NCBI GenBank assembly: GCA_037444305.1
Contig: JBBIMP010000096.1
Span: 1-6,480 of the forward strand
Source of the DNA: JBBIMP01 sp037444305
GTDB lineage: Bacteria; Acidobacteriota; UBA6911
Reading direction: 5' to 3'
DNA length: 6,480 nucleotides
Shown here piece after piece: positions 1 to 6,427 of the stretch. How positions within the stretch are numbered: the first letter of the stretch is position 1; each line of letters starts with the position of its first letter. The notes under the pieces were generated by a model that ran no database searches, was not told the DNA's origin, and saw only the letters and a program-made list of their open reading frames with translations. The position numbers and the translations under genes are program-made.

Positions 1-164
1 GCCCTGGGTAAGGCGGGATAAGGGGAGAGAGGAGCCCTGCAAGGGCGACACCGGCAGTGCCTAAACTTCGGGGCTTAAGCAATTGATTCGGCAACGTTAA
101 CGGGTGATTTCAGTCACCCTAAACCAAGCGCCATTCGGAACAGGCTCCTGACATCATTACTCCC
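1..164. other. non-coding left flank with small inverted repeats
   Basis: No convincing gene is visible. A second inverted repeat, GCCCT GCA AGGGC, lies at 34-46. The edge (GCCCTGGGTAAGGCGG) and the later CTTCGGGGCTTAAGC recall the GCCCTGGG / CTTCGGGGC hairpin-rich interspersed repeats that I associate with acidobacterial, planctomycete and verrucomicrobial genomes, but only a piece is present. One plus-strand frame is open from base 2 to a TAA at 62-64 and could be the tail of a gene starting outside the window; nothing recognisable is encoded there. Confidence 0.35.
102..119. terminator. possible weak transcription terminator hairpin
   Basis: The sequence GGGTGA, a 6-base loop and TCACCC form a perfect 6-bp inverted repeat about 45 bases beyond the last minus-strand stop codon. 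There is no T-tract on either side, so a classical intrinsic terminator is not supported. It is the only hairpin I can see in a suitable place for ending the operon transcript. Confidence 0.25.
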
Positions 165-371
165 TCACTTTGCGGCGGGCTTCAAGAGGAGCGCCACGAA
201 AAAGGCCAGCGGCGTGGCGGCGCTGCCGAAGCGCTCGCGCAGTTTCCGGGAAAGGAGCGTCCGGCGCACGACACCGAACAACGTCAACCCGGCGAGCAGA
301 TGCACGCCCAGGTTCAGCGCGTGGTAGCCGGTCCTCGCATTCCGTTCCGCCTGCCCACGATCCTCATGCAT
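165..371 (-). pseudogene. fragment of a TPR/glycosyltransferase-like polytopic membrane protein
   Basis: This short frame of 68 codons from the ATG at 371 overlaps the permease stop by eight bases (ATGCATGA). Residues from about 17 on (GYHALNLGVHLLAGLTLF, then VRRTLLSRKLRERFG and ATPLAFFVALL) closely resemble, from memory, an internal segment of large membrane proteins that carry C-terminal TPR repeats. Those usually continue with an ALHPLQTE-like stretch. Here the similarity ends abruptly at ALL, followed by KPAAK and a stop, and the first 16 residues look unrelated. I therefore read it as a remnant bounded on both sides by non-homologous DNA. I looked for a continuation in the other minus-strand frames below 165 and found none. 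The alternative is a genuine two-helix small membrane protein translated by coupling to the permease gene; the poor ribosome binding site argues against that. Confidence 0.5.
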
Positions 372-3300
372 GCCCCTGCTTCGCGCCGGCAAATCTCGCC
401 AGGATTTCGTACATCACCGGAACGACGAAGAGCCTGAGGAGGATGGCGAAGAAGAAGCCGCCGATATAAACGACCGCGAGCGGCTGGTGAAGCTCGGCGC
501 CCGTAGTCACCGTCAGGGCCAGCGGCAGGACGCCGACGATCATCACCATGTCGGTGATGAAGATCGGCCTGAACTTCAACGCCGCCCCTTCGAGAACCGC
601 CTGACGCAGCGCCAGCCCTTTTTTTCTCAGGTCGTTGATTTTCGCCACCAGAATGATGTCGTTCTGGGCGCAGATGCCGAACAGCGCGATCAATCCGATC
701 GTCGACGACACGTTGATCGTCTGGCCCGCAATCAGCAGCCCGAGAATGCCGCCGATGAGTGTTGAGGGGATGTTCATAATCACCAGAAGCGCCTGCCACA
801 TCGAACCGAAGGACGAAAACAGGATCACGAAGATGATGAGCAGCACCATGAGCATGACCCACGTGAGATGCCTCAGGGCTCTCTGCTGGCTTTCATACTC
901 GCCGCCGAACTCGACGAAATAGCCCGGCGGAAGGGATACGTGCCCGGCGATCTCCAACCTGGCTTCTTCGACGAAGCTGCCGATGTCGCGGCCGACGACG
1001 TTGCAGAGGATGATCTTCCGCTTCGTCATGTTTTCCCGGAAGATCGTCTGCGGCCCCTCGCTTTTGTGGATATCGGCCAGTTCGGACAGCGGAATCCGCT
1101 GGCCGCCGGGCGCGTTGATCATCAGGCTTCTGATCGCATCCTCGTCACTCCGGTAAGCCTCCGGCAGCCGGATCAGGACCGAGGTGACTCGATCCTCCTC
1201 GTACACGTCCGTGGCTTCCGTGCCGTTCAGCGCGGTTTCCACGATATCCGCCACCTGGCTCACCTGAAGGCCGTACCGGCTCAACTTATCCCGGTTCAGC
1301 CGGATGACCAGCTGCGGGATGCCGGTAGTCTGCTCGATCTGCAGGTCGGCCACACCCTCGATGTCGGCCATGGCGTCGCGGATCTCGGTGATCTTCCGAT
1401 TGAGGACGGACAGGTCGGGTCCGAACAGCTTTACCGAGAGGTTTCCCTCGGTTCCGGTGAGCATCTCGGCCAATTTGTTGGCAATCGGCTGCTCGAAGAT
1501 GTAATTGATGCCCGGAAGCCTGTCGAGCTCGATCCTCATCGCCTCGGTGAGCTGGTGGAAGTCCCGTTGCCGTTCTTCCCGCGGCACAAGCTCGATGTTG
1601 TAGTGGCTGTGATTGACCGGATGCACGTGTTCGGAGGCTTCGGCGGATCCCGTCGTGCGCGAGACGGAGATCACCTCGGGGAACGAGAGGAATATGCTCT
1701 CCACGCGCCGGGCCAGCGCCAGAGATTCTTCGAGTGAAGTTTCGGGCAGCATGACGGTGGTCGCCAGGATGGCGCCCTCGTCGAGCGGCGGAACGAACTC
1801 CTTCCCCAGGTAGGTGTATGCGATCCCGGCGCCCACGATGAGGCCGAGGAAGCCCGCGAGGATTGTCTTCTGAAAACGGAAGCAGCCGCCCAGGAGGAAG
1901 TTGTACGCCCGCAGCAGGAGGTCGTTTACCGGATTCCGGCGAGCCTTGAAATGGCGCCCGGTCAGGAGCACCGAGCCGAGGATGGGCTGCAGCGTGAGGT
2001 TGAGCACCAGCGAGCCCAACAACGCCGCCGCCACGGCAAAAGCAGTCGGCTTGAACATCGCCCCCTCGATACCCTCGAGGGTGAGCAGCGGCAGGAAGAC
2101 CAGGATGATGATCAAATTGGCTGAGAACAGGTGTTTCCCCACATCCTGCGCCGCCTCGATGGTCAGATCCAGGGTGGACGCCTGGCCCTTTTTCTCCTGG
2201 ATGATTCGGTAGATATTTTCCACCATCAAGATCGATCCGTTCGCCATCTTGCCGATGCCGATGGCCAGGCCGCCTATGGACATGACCGTCAGTTTTATGC
2301 CGAACAGGTGCATCAGGGCCATCGCGATCAGGATGGAGAAGGGAATGGTCAGGGAGGCGATCAGCGAGGTGCGCAGGTTCCACATGAAGAAGACCATGAC
2401 CAGAGTGATCAGGCCCGCCCCCTGCAGGATCGAGACCTGGACGTGCGCGAGCGACTTGATGATCAGAATCGACTGGTCATAGAAGGGTTTGATGGCGATG
2501 TGCCGGGGCAGATCCTGCTCAATCCTCGCCAGCGCCGCCTTGATATTGGCAATCGCCGTGAGCGTGTCCCCCCCGTACTGTTTTTCGATGGTGACATAGA
2601 CGGCTTCGCGCCCGTTGTGGCCGGCGGCCTCGCGGCGGAACTTCCCGCCAACCTTTACCTCAGCCACGTCCTTGACGTACACGGGCACGTTGTTGCGCGA
2701 AGTAATGACCGTATTCCTTATGTGCTCCGCCCCCTCCAGCCGGCCGATCCCCTTGACGAGCACCTCCTGGGAGCCTTTGAGGATGACGCCGCCCGAGAAG
2801 TTCCGGTTGCTGTTCTCGATGGCTTCCTTCACCTCTGCGATCGTGAGGTCGTAGCTCCGCAGCATGTCCGGCTTGAGGAAGACCTGGAACTGCTTGACGA
2901 AGCCGCCGAGATTTATAATGAACGAGACGCCGGGAACGCCCTGCAGCCGGTAGCGTATCGTCCAGTCCGTGACCGACCGGAGCTCCATCGGGTCGGCCTC
3001 TTCGCCGACCACGGCGAATTCGAACACCTCGCCCATTCTGGATGAGACGGGGCCGAGGATCGGCTGCGAGGTTCCGAGGGGCAGCCTTCCGCTGATCAGT
3101 TCCAGTTTGCTCGAGACCATCTGGCGGGCCAGGTAGATGTCGGTGCCCCACTCGAATTCCACCGTGACGACCGAACTGCCGGTGGTCGATTGCGACCGCA
3201 CGCGGGTCACATGCGGCGCCCCGGACAGGAGGCTCTCCAGCGGGAAGGAGATCAGCCTCTCAACGTCCTCGGAAGCCATCCCCGGGTTGTCTGTGATGAT

Positions 3301-3444
3301 GTTGACCAGGGGGGCATTCAGGTCGGGGTAGATGTCTTTCGGCATCCGGAAATAGGCGACGACGCCCCAGAGGGAAAGAAGCAATACCCAGCAGGCGGTC
3401 AGCAAGCGGTGCCGGAGCACAAATTCGATAAGCCTGTCGATCAT
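364..3444 (-). CDS. HME-RND heavy-metal efflux permease (CzcA/CusA-like) with altered TM4 proton-relay motif
   Basis: This 1026-residue inner-membrane permease has the full RND architecture: TM1 at about 11-31, first periplasmic porter domain to about 332, TM2-6 at about 333-494, TM7 at about 527-546, second porter domain to about 860, and TM8-12 at about 862-1015. The start MIDRLIEFVLRHR and segments such as MPKDIYPDLNAP and YLGKEFVPPLDEG are typical of CzcA/CusA relatives, and length is normal. Known relatives export Zn, Co, Cd, Ni, Cu or Ag by proton antiport; the substrate here is undetermined. Unusually, TM4 reads IGKMANGSILMVEN. By gapless alignment to AcrB, D407/D408 become Asn402/Gly403, with Lys399 nearby. 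TM10 has QND with Asp929, TM11 has Asp965 and TM12 has Arg1004. A His cluster lies at 606-614. An in-frame GTG two codons earlier (3450) is an alternative start. The Shine-Dalgarno is weak (GGA), suggesting coupling to the adaptor gene. The reading frame is undamaged. Confidence 0.95.
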   Translation of the reverse strand: MIDRLIEFVLRHRLLTACWVLLLSLWGVVAYFRMPKDIYPDLNAPLVNIITDNPGMASEDVERLISFPLESLLSGAPHVTRVRSQSTTGSSVVTVEFEWGTDIYLARQMVSSKLELISGRLPLGTSQPILGPVSSRMGEVFEFAVVGEEADPMELRSVTDWTIRYRLQGVPGVSFIINLGGFVKQFQVFLKPDMLRSYDLTIAEVKEAIENSNRNFSGGVILKGSQEVLVKGIGRLEGAEHIRNTVITSRNNVPVYVKDVAEVKVGGKFRREAAGHNGREAVYVTIEKQYGGDTLTAIANIKAALARIEQDLPRHIAIKPFYDQSILIIKSLAHVQVSILQGAGLITLVMVFFMWNLRTSLIASLTIPFSILIAMALMHLFGIKLTVMSIGGLAIGIGKMANGSILMVENIYRIIQEKKGQASTLDLTIEAAQDVGKHLFSANLIIILVFLPLLTLEGIEGAMFKPTAFAVAAALLGSLVLNLTLQPILGSVLLTGRHFKARRNPVNDLLLRAYNFLLGGCFRFQKTILAGFLGLIVGAGIAYTYLGKEFVPPLDEGAILATTVMLPETSLEESLALARRVESIFLSFPEVISVSRTTGSAEASEHVHPVNHSHYNIELVPREERQRDFHQLTEAMRIELDRLPGINYIFEQPIANKLAEMLTGTEGNLSVKLFGPDLSVLNRKITEIRDAMADIEGVADLQIEQTTGIPQLVIRLNRDKLSRYGLQVSQVADIVETALNGTEATDVYEEDRVTSVLIRLPEAYRSDEDAIRSLMINAPGGQRIPLSELADIHKSEGPQTIFRENMTKRKIILCNVVGRDIGSFVEEARLEIAGHVSLPPGYFVEFGGEYESQQRALRHLTWVMLMVLLIIFVILFSSFGSMWQALLVIMNIPSTLIGGILGLLIAGQTINVSSTIGLIALFGICAQNDIILVAKINDLRKKGLALRQAVLEGAALKFRPIFITDMVMIVGVLPLALTVTTGAELHQPLAVVYIGGFFFAILLRLFVVPVMYEILARFAGAKQGHA

Positions 3445-3451
3445 GTGCACT

Positions 3452-3469
3452 GTTCCGGGAGGCTGGAAC
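3452..3469 (-). promoter_or_regulatory. small hairpin before the permease start
   Basis: In the adaptor-permease gap the minus strand holds GTTCC, an 8-base loop, and GGAAC, a 5-bp stem. It covers the only plausible Shine-Dalgarno bases (GGA) for the permease, so it could lower initiation or couple it to translation of the adaptor gene. The stem is short, and this is a tentative call. Confidence 0.25.
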
Positions 3470-3487
3470 CCGTCCCGGCTCCTCTGT

Positions 3488-4726
3488 TCAGTGGGAGTGG
3501 GCGCCCGCGCTCTTGAAGATCTCTTCGTACATTTTCGATTTCATCTGGAAGCTACCCTTTGTGACGACTTCCTCCCCCTCAGCGATGCCGCTCCGGATCT
3601 CATAGAAGCCCTTTTCCTTCACGCCGAGCGAGACCTGGCGGGGGACATACACGCCGTTGAGCTTGACAAAGACAATGTGACCGCCGCGGTCGTCGAGCAC
3701 GGCTTCCTCCGGCAGGACCAGGGCCTTGGCCTGTTGGCCGAGCCGGATGCGCATGTCGGCGAACATTCCGGGCTTCAGCTTGAGGTGCCTGTTCTCAACC
3801 TCGGTCCTGACCGCAACAGTCCGGGTCTCCTCTTTGAGGAAGTAGCTGATATAGCTCAGTCGTCCTGCAAACACTTCGTCGGGGTATGCGGGCACGGTCA
3901 CCTGAACCTCCTGTCCGATCCGGATTTTCGATATGTCGCGCTCGAAGATTTCGGCATCGATCCAAAGTACGGTGGGGTCCAGGATTGTCAGCAGCTCCGT
4001 GGACTGGTCGATCATCGCACCCAGGAAGGCCTTGTGCTCGATGATTCTTCCGTGGATCGGCGCGAAGAGCTGGATCGTCGGATTGACCTGGTGGGTTTTG
4101 CCCATGGCGGCGACATCGTCCTCGGTGAATCCGAGGACGTGGAGCCTCTTTTCCGCTGCGTCAAGGTTGGCCAGCGCGAGCTTGTATTCGGTCTCGCTGG
4201 CGAAGGTGTTCTTCTGGGCGCCGACGCCGCGTTCGAAGAGCTTCTGTTCCCGCTCGAAGGTCTTCTTCGCGAGGTCGCTGTCCGCTGCGGCCTTGTAATA
4301 CTCGGTTTTGGCCTTGCCGACCTCTTCGCTCTGGAGCGTGAGGAGAAGCTGTCCTGTCTTCACCCAATCCCCTATCCGTACGTGTATCTGGGAGATTCTG
4401 GCCGGGAAGGCATAACTGACGAGCGCTATTTTCGACTGGGGAGCGACCACCTTTCCCAGGGCCGAGTGCACATAGCTCAGCGGCATGTGTCCTGCCCTGA
4501 CGGTATTGACCTCAACGGAAAGCCTGGCGAACTCCTCGGCGATGATCCCTTTGAATTGGGCCTCCGGAAACTCGCCGGGGATCGATGCGTCGCGCGCGGC
4601 CACCGGATTTCCGCTTGTTCGCACGGAACGTTTCGCCTCTTTCTCCCCGGTCCGGTGCGCCGGCCGGCAAGCAGCGGAGAATGTAAAGAGGGCCAGAAAC
4701 AGAACAAAGGACAACTTTCGGTTCAT
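3488..4726 (-). CDS. RND efflux periplasmic adaptor (membrane fusion protein, CzcB/CusB-like)
   Basis: This 412-residue protein should bridge the inner-membrane permease and the TolC-like channel. The N-terminus (MNRKLSF, then a hydrophobic run to about residue 17) ends in SAAC with Cys20, so it may be a lipoprotein, although Ser at the -3 position makes the lipobox weak. After a linker to about 80, the first lipoyl-like half lies at about 90-133 (GKVVAPQ, then RIGDWVKTGQLLLTL). An alpha-hairpin rich in Ala, Lys and Glu covers about 134-198 (GKAKTEYYKAAAD, FEREQKLFERGV). The second lipoyl-like half is at about 213-250 (IQLFAPIHGRI), followed by a beta-barrel to about 335 and a membrane-proximal domain from about 336. 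The C-terminus ends in AHSH. Length and order match CzcB-like adaptors. I do not see a Met-rich CusB-type metal site, only scattered His and Met near residues 80-87. The gene ends 43 bases before the permease start. Confidence 0.94.
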   Translation of the reverse strand: MNRKLSFVLFLALFTFSAACRPAHRTGEKEAKRSVRTSGNPVAARDASIPGEFPEAQFKGIIAEEFARLSVEVNTVRAGHMPLSYVHSALGKVVAPQSKIALVSYAFPARISQIHVRIGDWVKTGQLLLTLQSEEVGKAKTEYYKAAADSDLAKKTFEREQKLFERGVGAQKNTFASETEYKLALANLDAAEKRLHVLGFTEDDVAAMGKTHQVNPTIQLFAPIHGRIIEHKAFLGAMIDQSTELLTILDPTVLWIDAEIFERDISKIRIGQEVQVTVPAYPDEVFAGRLSYISYFLKEETRTVAVRTEVENRHLKLKPGMFADMRIRLGQQAKALVLPEEAVLDDRGGHIVFVKLNGVYVPRQVSLGVKEKGFYEIRSGIAEGEEVVTKGSFQMKSKMYEEIFKSAGAHSH

Positions 4727-4731
4727 TGCTG

Positions 4732-4738
4732 CCTCCTT
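4732..4738 (-). promoter_or_regulatory. ribosome binding site of the adaptor gene
   Basis: The minus strand reads AAGGAGG followed by five bases and then ATG at 4726, a near-perfect Shine-Dalgarno site. It fixes the adaptor start although the frame is open 34 codons further upstream through the GC-rich spacer. Confidence 0.85.
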
Positions 4739-4739
4739 G

Positions 4740-4776
4740 GCGGGCGCTGCGCGCGCCGCGGCCGCGGCCGGCCCGC
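4740..4776. repeat. GC-only palindromic intercistronic element
   Basis: The 52-base spacer between the channel and adaptor genes is almost entirely G and C. It contains the perfect 12-bp palindrome CCGCGGCCGCGG (4756-4767), the overlapping palindrome GGCCGGCC (4766-4773), and outer arms GCGGGC (4740-4745) and GCCCGC (4771-4776) that could pair around them. In the minus-strand transcript this would fold into a stable stem ending just before the adaptor's ribosome binding site (4732-4738). Such structures can adjust message stability or relative expression of genes in an operon; here that is inference. Confidence 0.5.
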
Positions 4777-4778
4777 GA

Positions 4779-6026
4779 TCAGGGCCTCCGGCCCACGGCT
4801 CGGTCGAGCGCTGCCAGTGTTGCCGCATAGTTAAAGAGTGCCCCGGCGTAGGATTTTCGGGCTTCGTTGAGAGTCTTTCGGGCCTCGATCAATTCGATCC
4901 CGCTGATTTCCCCCTCTCGGAAGCTGAAGAGGAACATCTCGTAGACTTCCTCGGCCTCCGGGAGGATTTCGTCTTCAAGAAGACGGATCTGCCTGAGCGC
5001 CGTTTCCGCGTGCGTGTGCGCTTCCTCTACCTCGAGGGCAATGCTGTTTTTCAGATGCTCCAGCTTTCTTTGCAGGGCGGCGATGTTGATCTCGGCTTCG
5101 GCGATTTCCGATCTTTGCCGCTGTTTGAACAGAAAGGGCAGCGGGACCGAGACGGTGAAGGACCAGGTCGAGGGCTCGTTGGAAAGACGGTGCTGCGAAA
5201 AGGCGACGTCGAAGTCCGGTTTGTTGCTCAGGCGTGACTGCTCCTGGAGGAGCCGCTCCCGCTCGACGGCGATACCCACCTTTGTGAGCTCGGGACGCCC
5301 CCGCAGGGCTTCGCTCTTCAGCGCCTCGAGATCGATTTCCGAGGGGGGTTGCTTCAGGCTGCCCGTGATCTCCAGCGCGGCTGTCTTGGGCCGCGCCATC
5401 CAGAAATTGAGCCGCGCGCGAGCAAGGCTGATGTTGCTCGCCGCAACGGCCACGGCGTTGGCGGCTTTCAGAGCCTCTACCCGGGCCCGGGTCACCTCGA
5501 CCCTCGGGATATCGCCCGCACCGAATTTCACCTCAGCCATGTTCAGGAAATCCCTGGAAAGCTCACGATCCAGTTCCGCGTACCCGAGCAGCTCCTGCGC
5601 CAGGACCATTCCGTAGAACGCCTCCTTCACCTGGAAGGCGATGTCGAGTTTCACCAGGTCGATGTCTACAGCCGCCTGGCCGGCCTCCTGCGAGGCAATT
5701 CTGCCGCGCAGTGCCCGCTTCCCGGGGTATTCGAATGTCTGGGCGCCGCCAATGTACGACTCTTTGGACCGGGCGAAGTTGAACGGTTGCGGCTGCAGGT
5801 CGGAGTTGTATTCGAACACGGGATTGGGGAAGGCCGTCGCCTGGTTGATCCGCTCCAGCGCGGCCCTGTGCTCCTGATCGGTGGCGCCTATCAGGGGATT
5901 CTGCCCCAGGGCGATCGCCAGGCACTGCTCGAGGGTCAGGGGGCCGTTCCCCTGCGATTGACCCGACAGGGGATGAGATTGACAGAAGAGCGGGAGAAAC
6001 AACATGAAAAGCCTGCAAGGGCGCAT
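4779..6026 (-). CDS. TolC-family outer membrane efflux channel (CzcC/CusC-like)
   Basis: This 415-residue protein should form the trimeric outer-membrane exit duct of the pump. An N-terminal export signal (basic start, hydrophobic residues 6-15, polar region to about 25) is followed by the usual opening of the outer-membrane efflux protein domain, TLEQCLAIALGQNP at residues 31-44. Two tandem repeats are visible. The first, about 31-215, includes a long Ala/Glu/Arg-rich helical stretch at about 120-205. The second, about 235-410, includes RGRPEL at 242-247, the strand-like segment WSFTVSVPLPF at 288-298 and a long amphipathic helix to about 355. Length is typical for CzcC-like members. The frame is open upstream to 6326, but the ATG at 6026 has an excellent Shine-Dalgarno sequence (GGAGG, 7-base spacing) and is followed by the signal peptide; longer starts would overlap the small CPAC gene. 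It precedes the adaptor gene by 52 bases, matching the C-B-A gene order of metal efflux operons. Confidence 0.93.
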   Translation of the reverse strand: MRPCRLFMLFLPLFCQSHPLSGQSQGNGPLTLEQCLAIALGQNPLIGATDQEHRAALERINQATAFPNPVFEYNSDLQPQPFNFARSKESYIGGAQTFEYPGKRALRGRIASQEAGQAAVDIDLVKLDIAFQVKEAFYGMVLAQELLGYAELDRELSRDFLNMAEVKFGAGDIPRVEVTRARVEALKAANAVAVAASNISLARARLNFWMARPKTAALEITGSLKQPPSEIDLEALKSEALRGRPELTKVGIAVERERLLQEQSRLSNKPDFDVAFSQHRLSNEPSTWSFTVSVPLPFLFKQRQRSEIAEAEINIAALQRKLEHLKNSIALEVEEAHTHAETALRQIRLLEDEILPEAEEVYEMFLFSFREGEISGIELIEARKTLNEARKSYAGALFNYAATLAALDRAVGRRP

Positions 6027-6030
6027 GCAG

Positions 6031-6038
6031 CCACCTCC
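6031..6038 (-). promoter_or_regulatory. ribosome binding site of the TolC-like gene
   Basis: On the minus strand the sequence reads GGAGGTGG, with the GGAGG core seven bases before the ATG at 6026. This strong site decides the start, because the open frame itself continues 300 bases further upstream. Confidence 0.8.
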
Positions 6039-6087
6039 ACATCTGGGGCGATCCTGGAAAACCTGCGGCGTTGGAGAGCGGGCGACC

Positions 6088-6366
6088 TCAGGCTGGAGGC
6101 GGGGCGCGGGCGCAGGAGGAGAGGCGGACCTCGAAAACATGCACCAATGGAGCGGGGGCGGAAACGAAATCGCTCTGCTCCGGCTGGGGAACCTCGACAA
6201 GCTCCACGGTGCCGGTTGCGATCGACGATTTCTGGAACTTGCACGCCGGGCAGAAGGCGTCCCGTTCGGCCCCCCATTCGACATGGCAGAAGCCGACAAA
6301 CGACGTGAACGCCAGGAACACCACAAGGGAGATCAGGCTCAGGATCTTCGTGTGCGGCTTGCCCAT
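6088..6366 (-). CDS. small membrane-anchored CPAC-motif protein at operon head
   Basis: This is a 92-residue protein of unknown function that I cannot place in a named family with certainty. A short basic N-terminus (MGKPHTK) precedes a hydrophobic stretch at about residues 8-26, which could be an uncleaved anchor or a signal peptide. Cys27 lies at its end, followed by a CPAC motif (Cys39, Cys42) and a Pro-rich tail with one more Cys (Cys85). The likely topology is an N-terminal anchor with the cysteines in the periplasm. The ATG at 6366 was chosen because a GGGGA Shine-Dalgarno-like run precedes it at about six bases and the hydrophobic segment follows directly; the frame stays open upstream to 6447. 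It ends 61 bases before the outer-membrane channel gene and shares its strand. The position suggests a role in metal binding, sensing or delivery to the pump, loosely recalling small Cys-containing proteins near copper-handling genes. That role is inference from context and the CxxC motif only. Confidence 0.7.
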   Translation of the reverse strand: MGKPHTKILSLISLVVFLAFTSFVGFCHVEWGAERDAFCPACKFQKSSIATGTVELVEVPQPEQSDFVSAPAPLVHVFEVRLSSCARAPPPA

Positions 6367-6392
6367 TGATATCCCCGCAGTTTTTTGAATGA

Positions 6393-6407
6393 GCACCAGA
6401 CTAGTGC
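6393..6407. promoter_or_regulatory. imperfect 15-bp dyad, candidate operator
   Basis: GCACCAG-A-CTAGTGC is a 7-1-7 inverted repeat with six of seven positions matching. It covers the tentative -10 element and lies 27 bases upstream of the first start codon, a usual place for a repressor or MerR-like activator site. It does not match the MerR, CsoR or BlaI/CopY operator patterns that I know. No regulator gene lies inside the window. Confidence 0.35.
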
Positions 6408-6427
6408 AACCGGGTCGGGGCTGGCAA
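6398..6427 (-). promoter_or_regulatory. tentative sigma70-type promoter for the efflux operon
   Basis: On the minus strand TTGCCA (6427-6422, five of six matches to TTGACA) is followed after 18 bases by TAGTCT (6403-6398, three of six matches to TATAAT). This would give a leader of about 25 bases to the ATG at 6366. The -10 match is poor, and promoter rules in the likely host group are not well fixed, so this is only a candidate. Confidence 0.25.

Noticed and set aside
36..47. 12-base match CCTGCAAGGGCG shared with 6012-6023
   Set aside because: A single 12-base repeat is expected about once by chance in a window of this size.
314..367. 17-codon peptide starting at the ATGA overlap with the permease stop
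   Set aside because: The start/stop overlap is classic for coupling, but the peptide is very short and has no recognisable features.
314..862. Minus-strand overlapping frame of 182 codons at the end of the permease gene, possibly reached by slippage at an A7 run near 617-624
   Set aside because: The product is Arg/His-rich low-complexity sequence typical of out-of-frame GC-rich DNA, and the in-frame permease C-terminus is complete with all twelve membrane segments.
868..1737. Plus-strand open frame of 289 codons inside the permease gene
   Set aside because: A shadow of a well-recognised permease sequence, with no recognisable protein features. The same holds for 2131-3045 and 5349-6308 on the plus strand.
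3443..4834. Long plus-strand open frame (463 codons) antisense to the adaptor gene
   Set aside because: It mirrors the adaptor codons in GC-rich DNA. The minus-strand product has clear family features and a strong ribosome binding site; this one has neither.
6027..6326. N-terminal extension of the TolC-like protein by 100 residues
   Set aside because: The extension is Arg/Pro/Ser-rich, overlaps the small CPAC gene in another frame, and bypasses a strong ribosome binding site and signal peptide at 6026.
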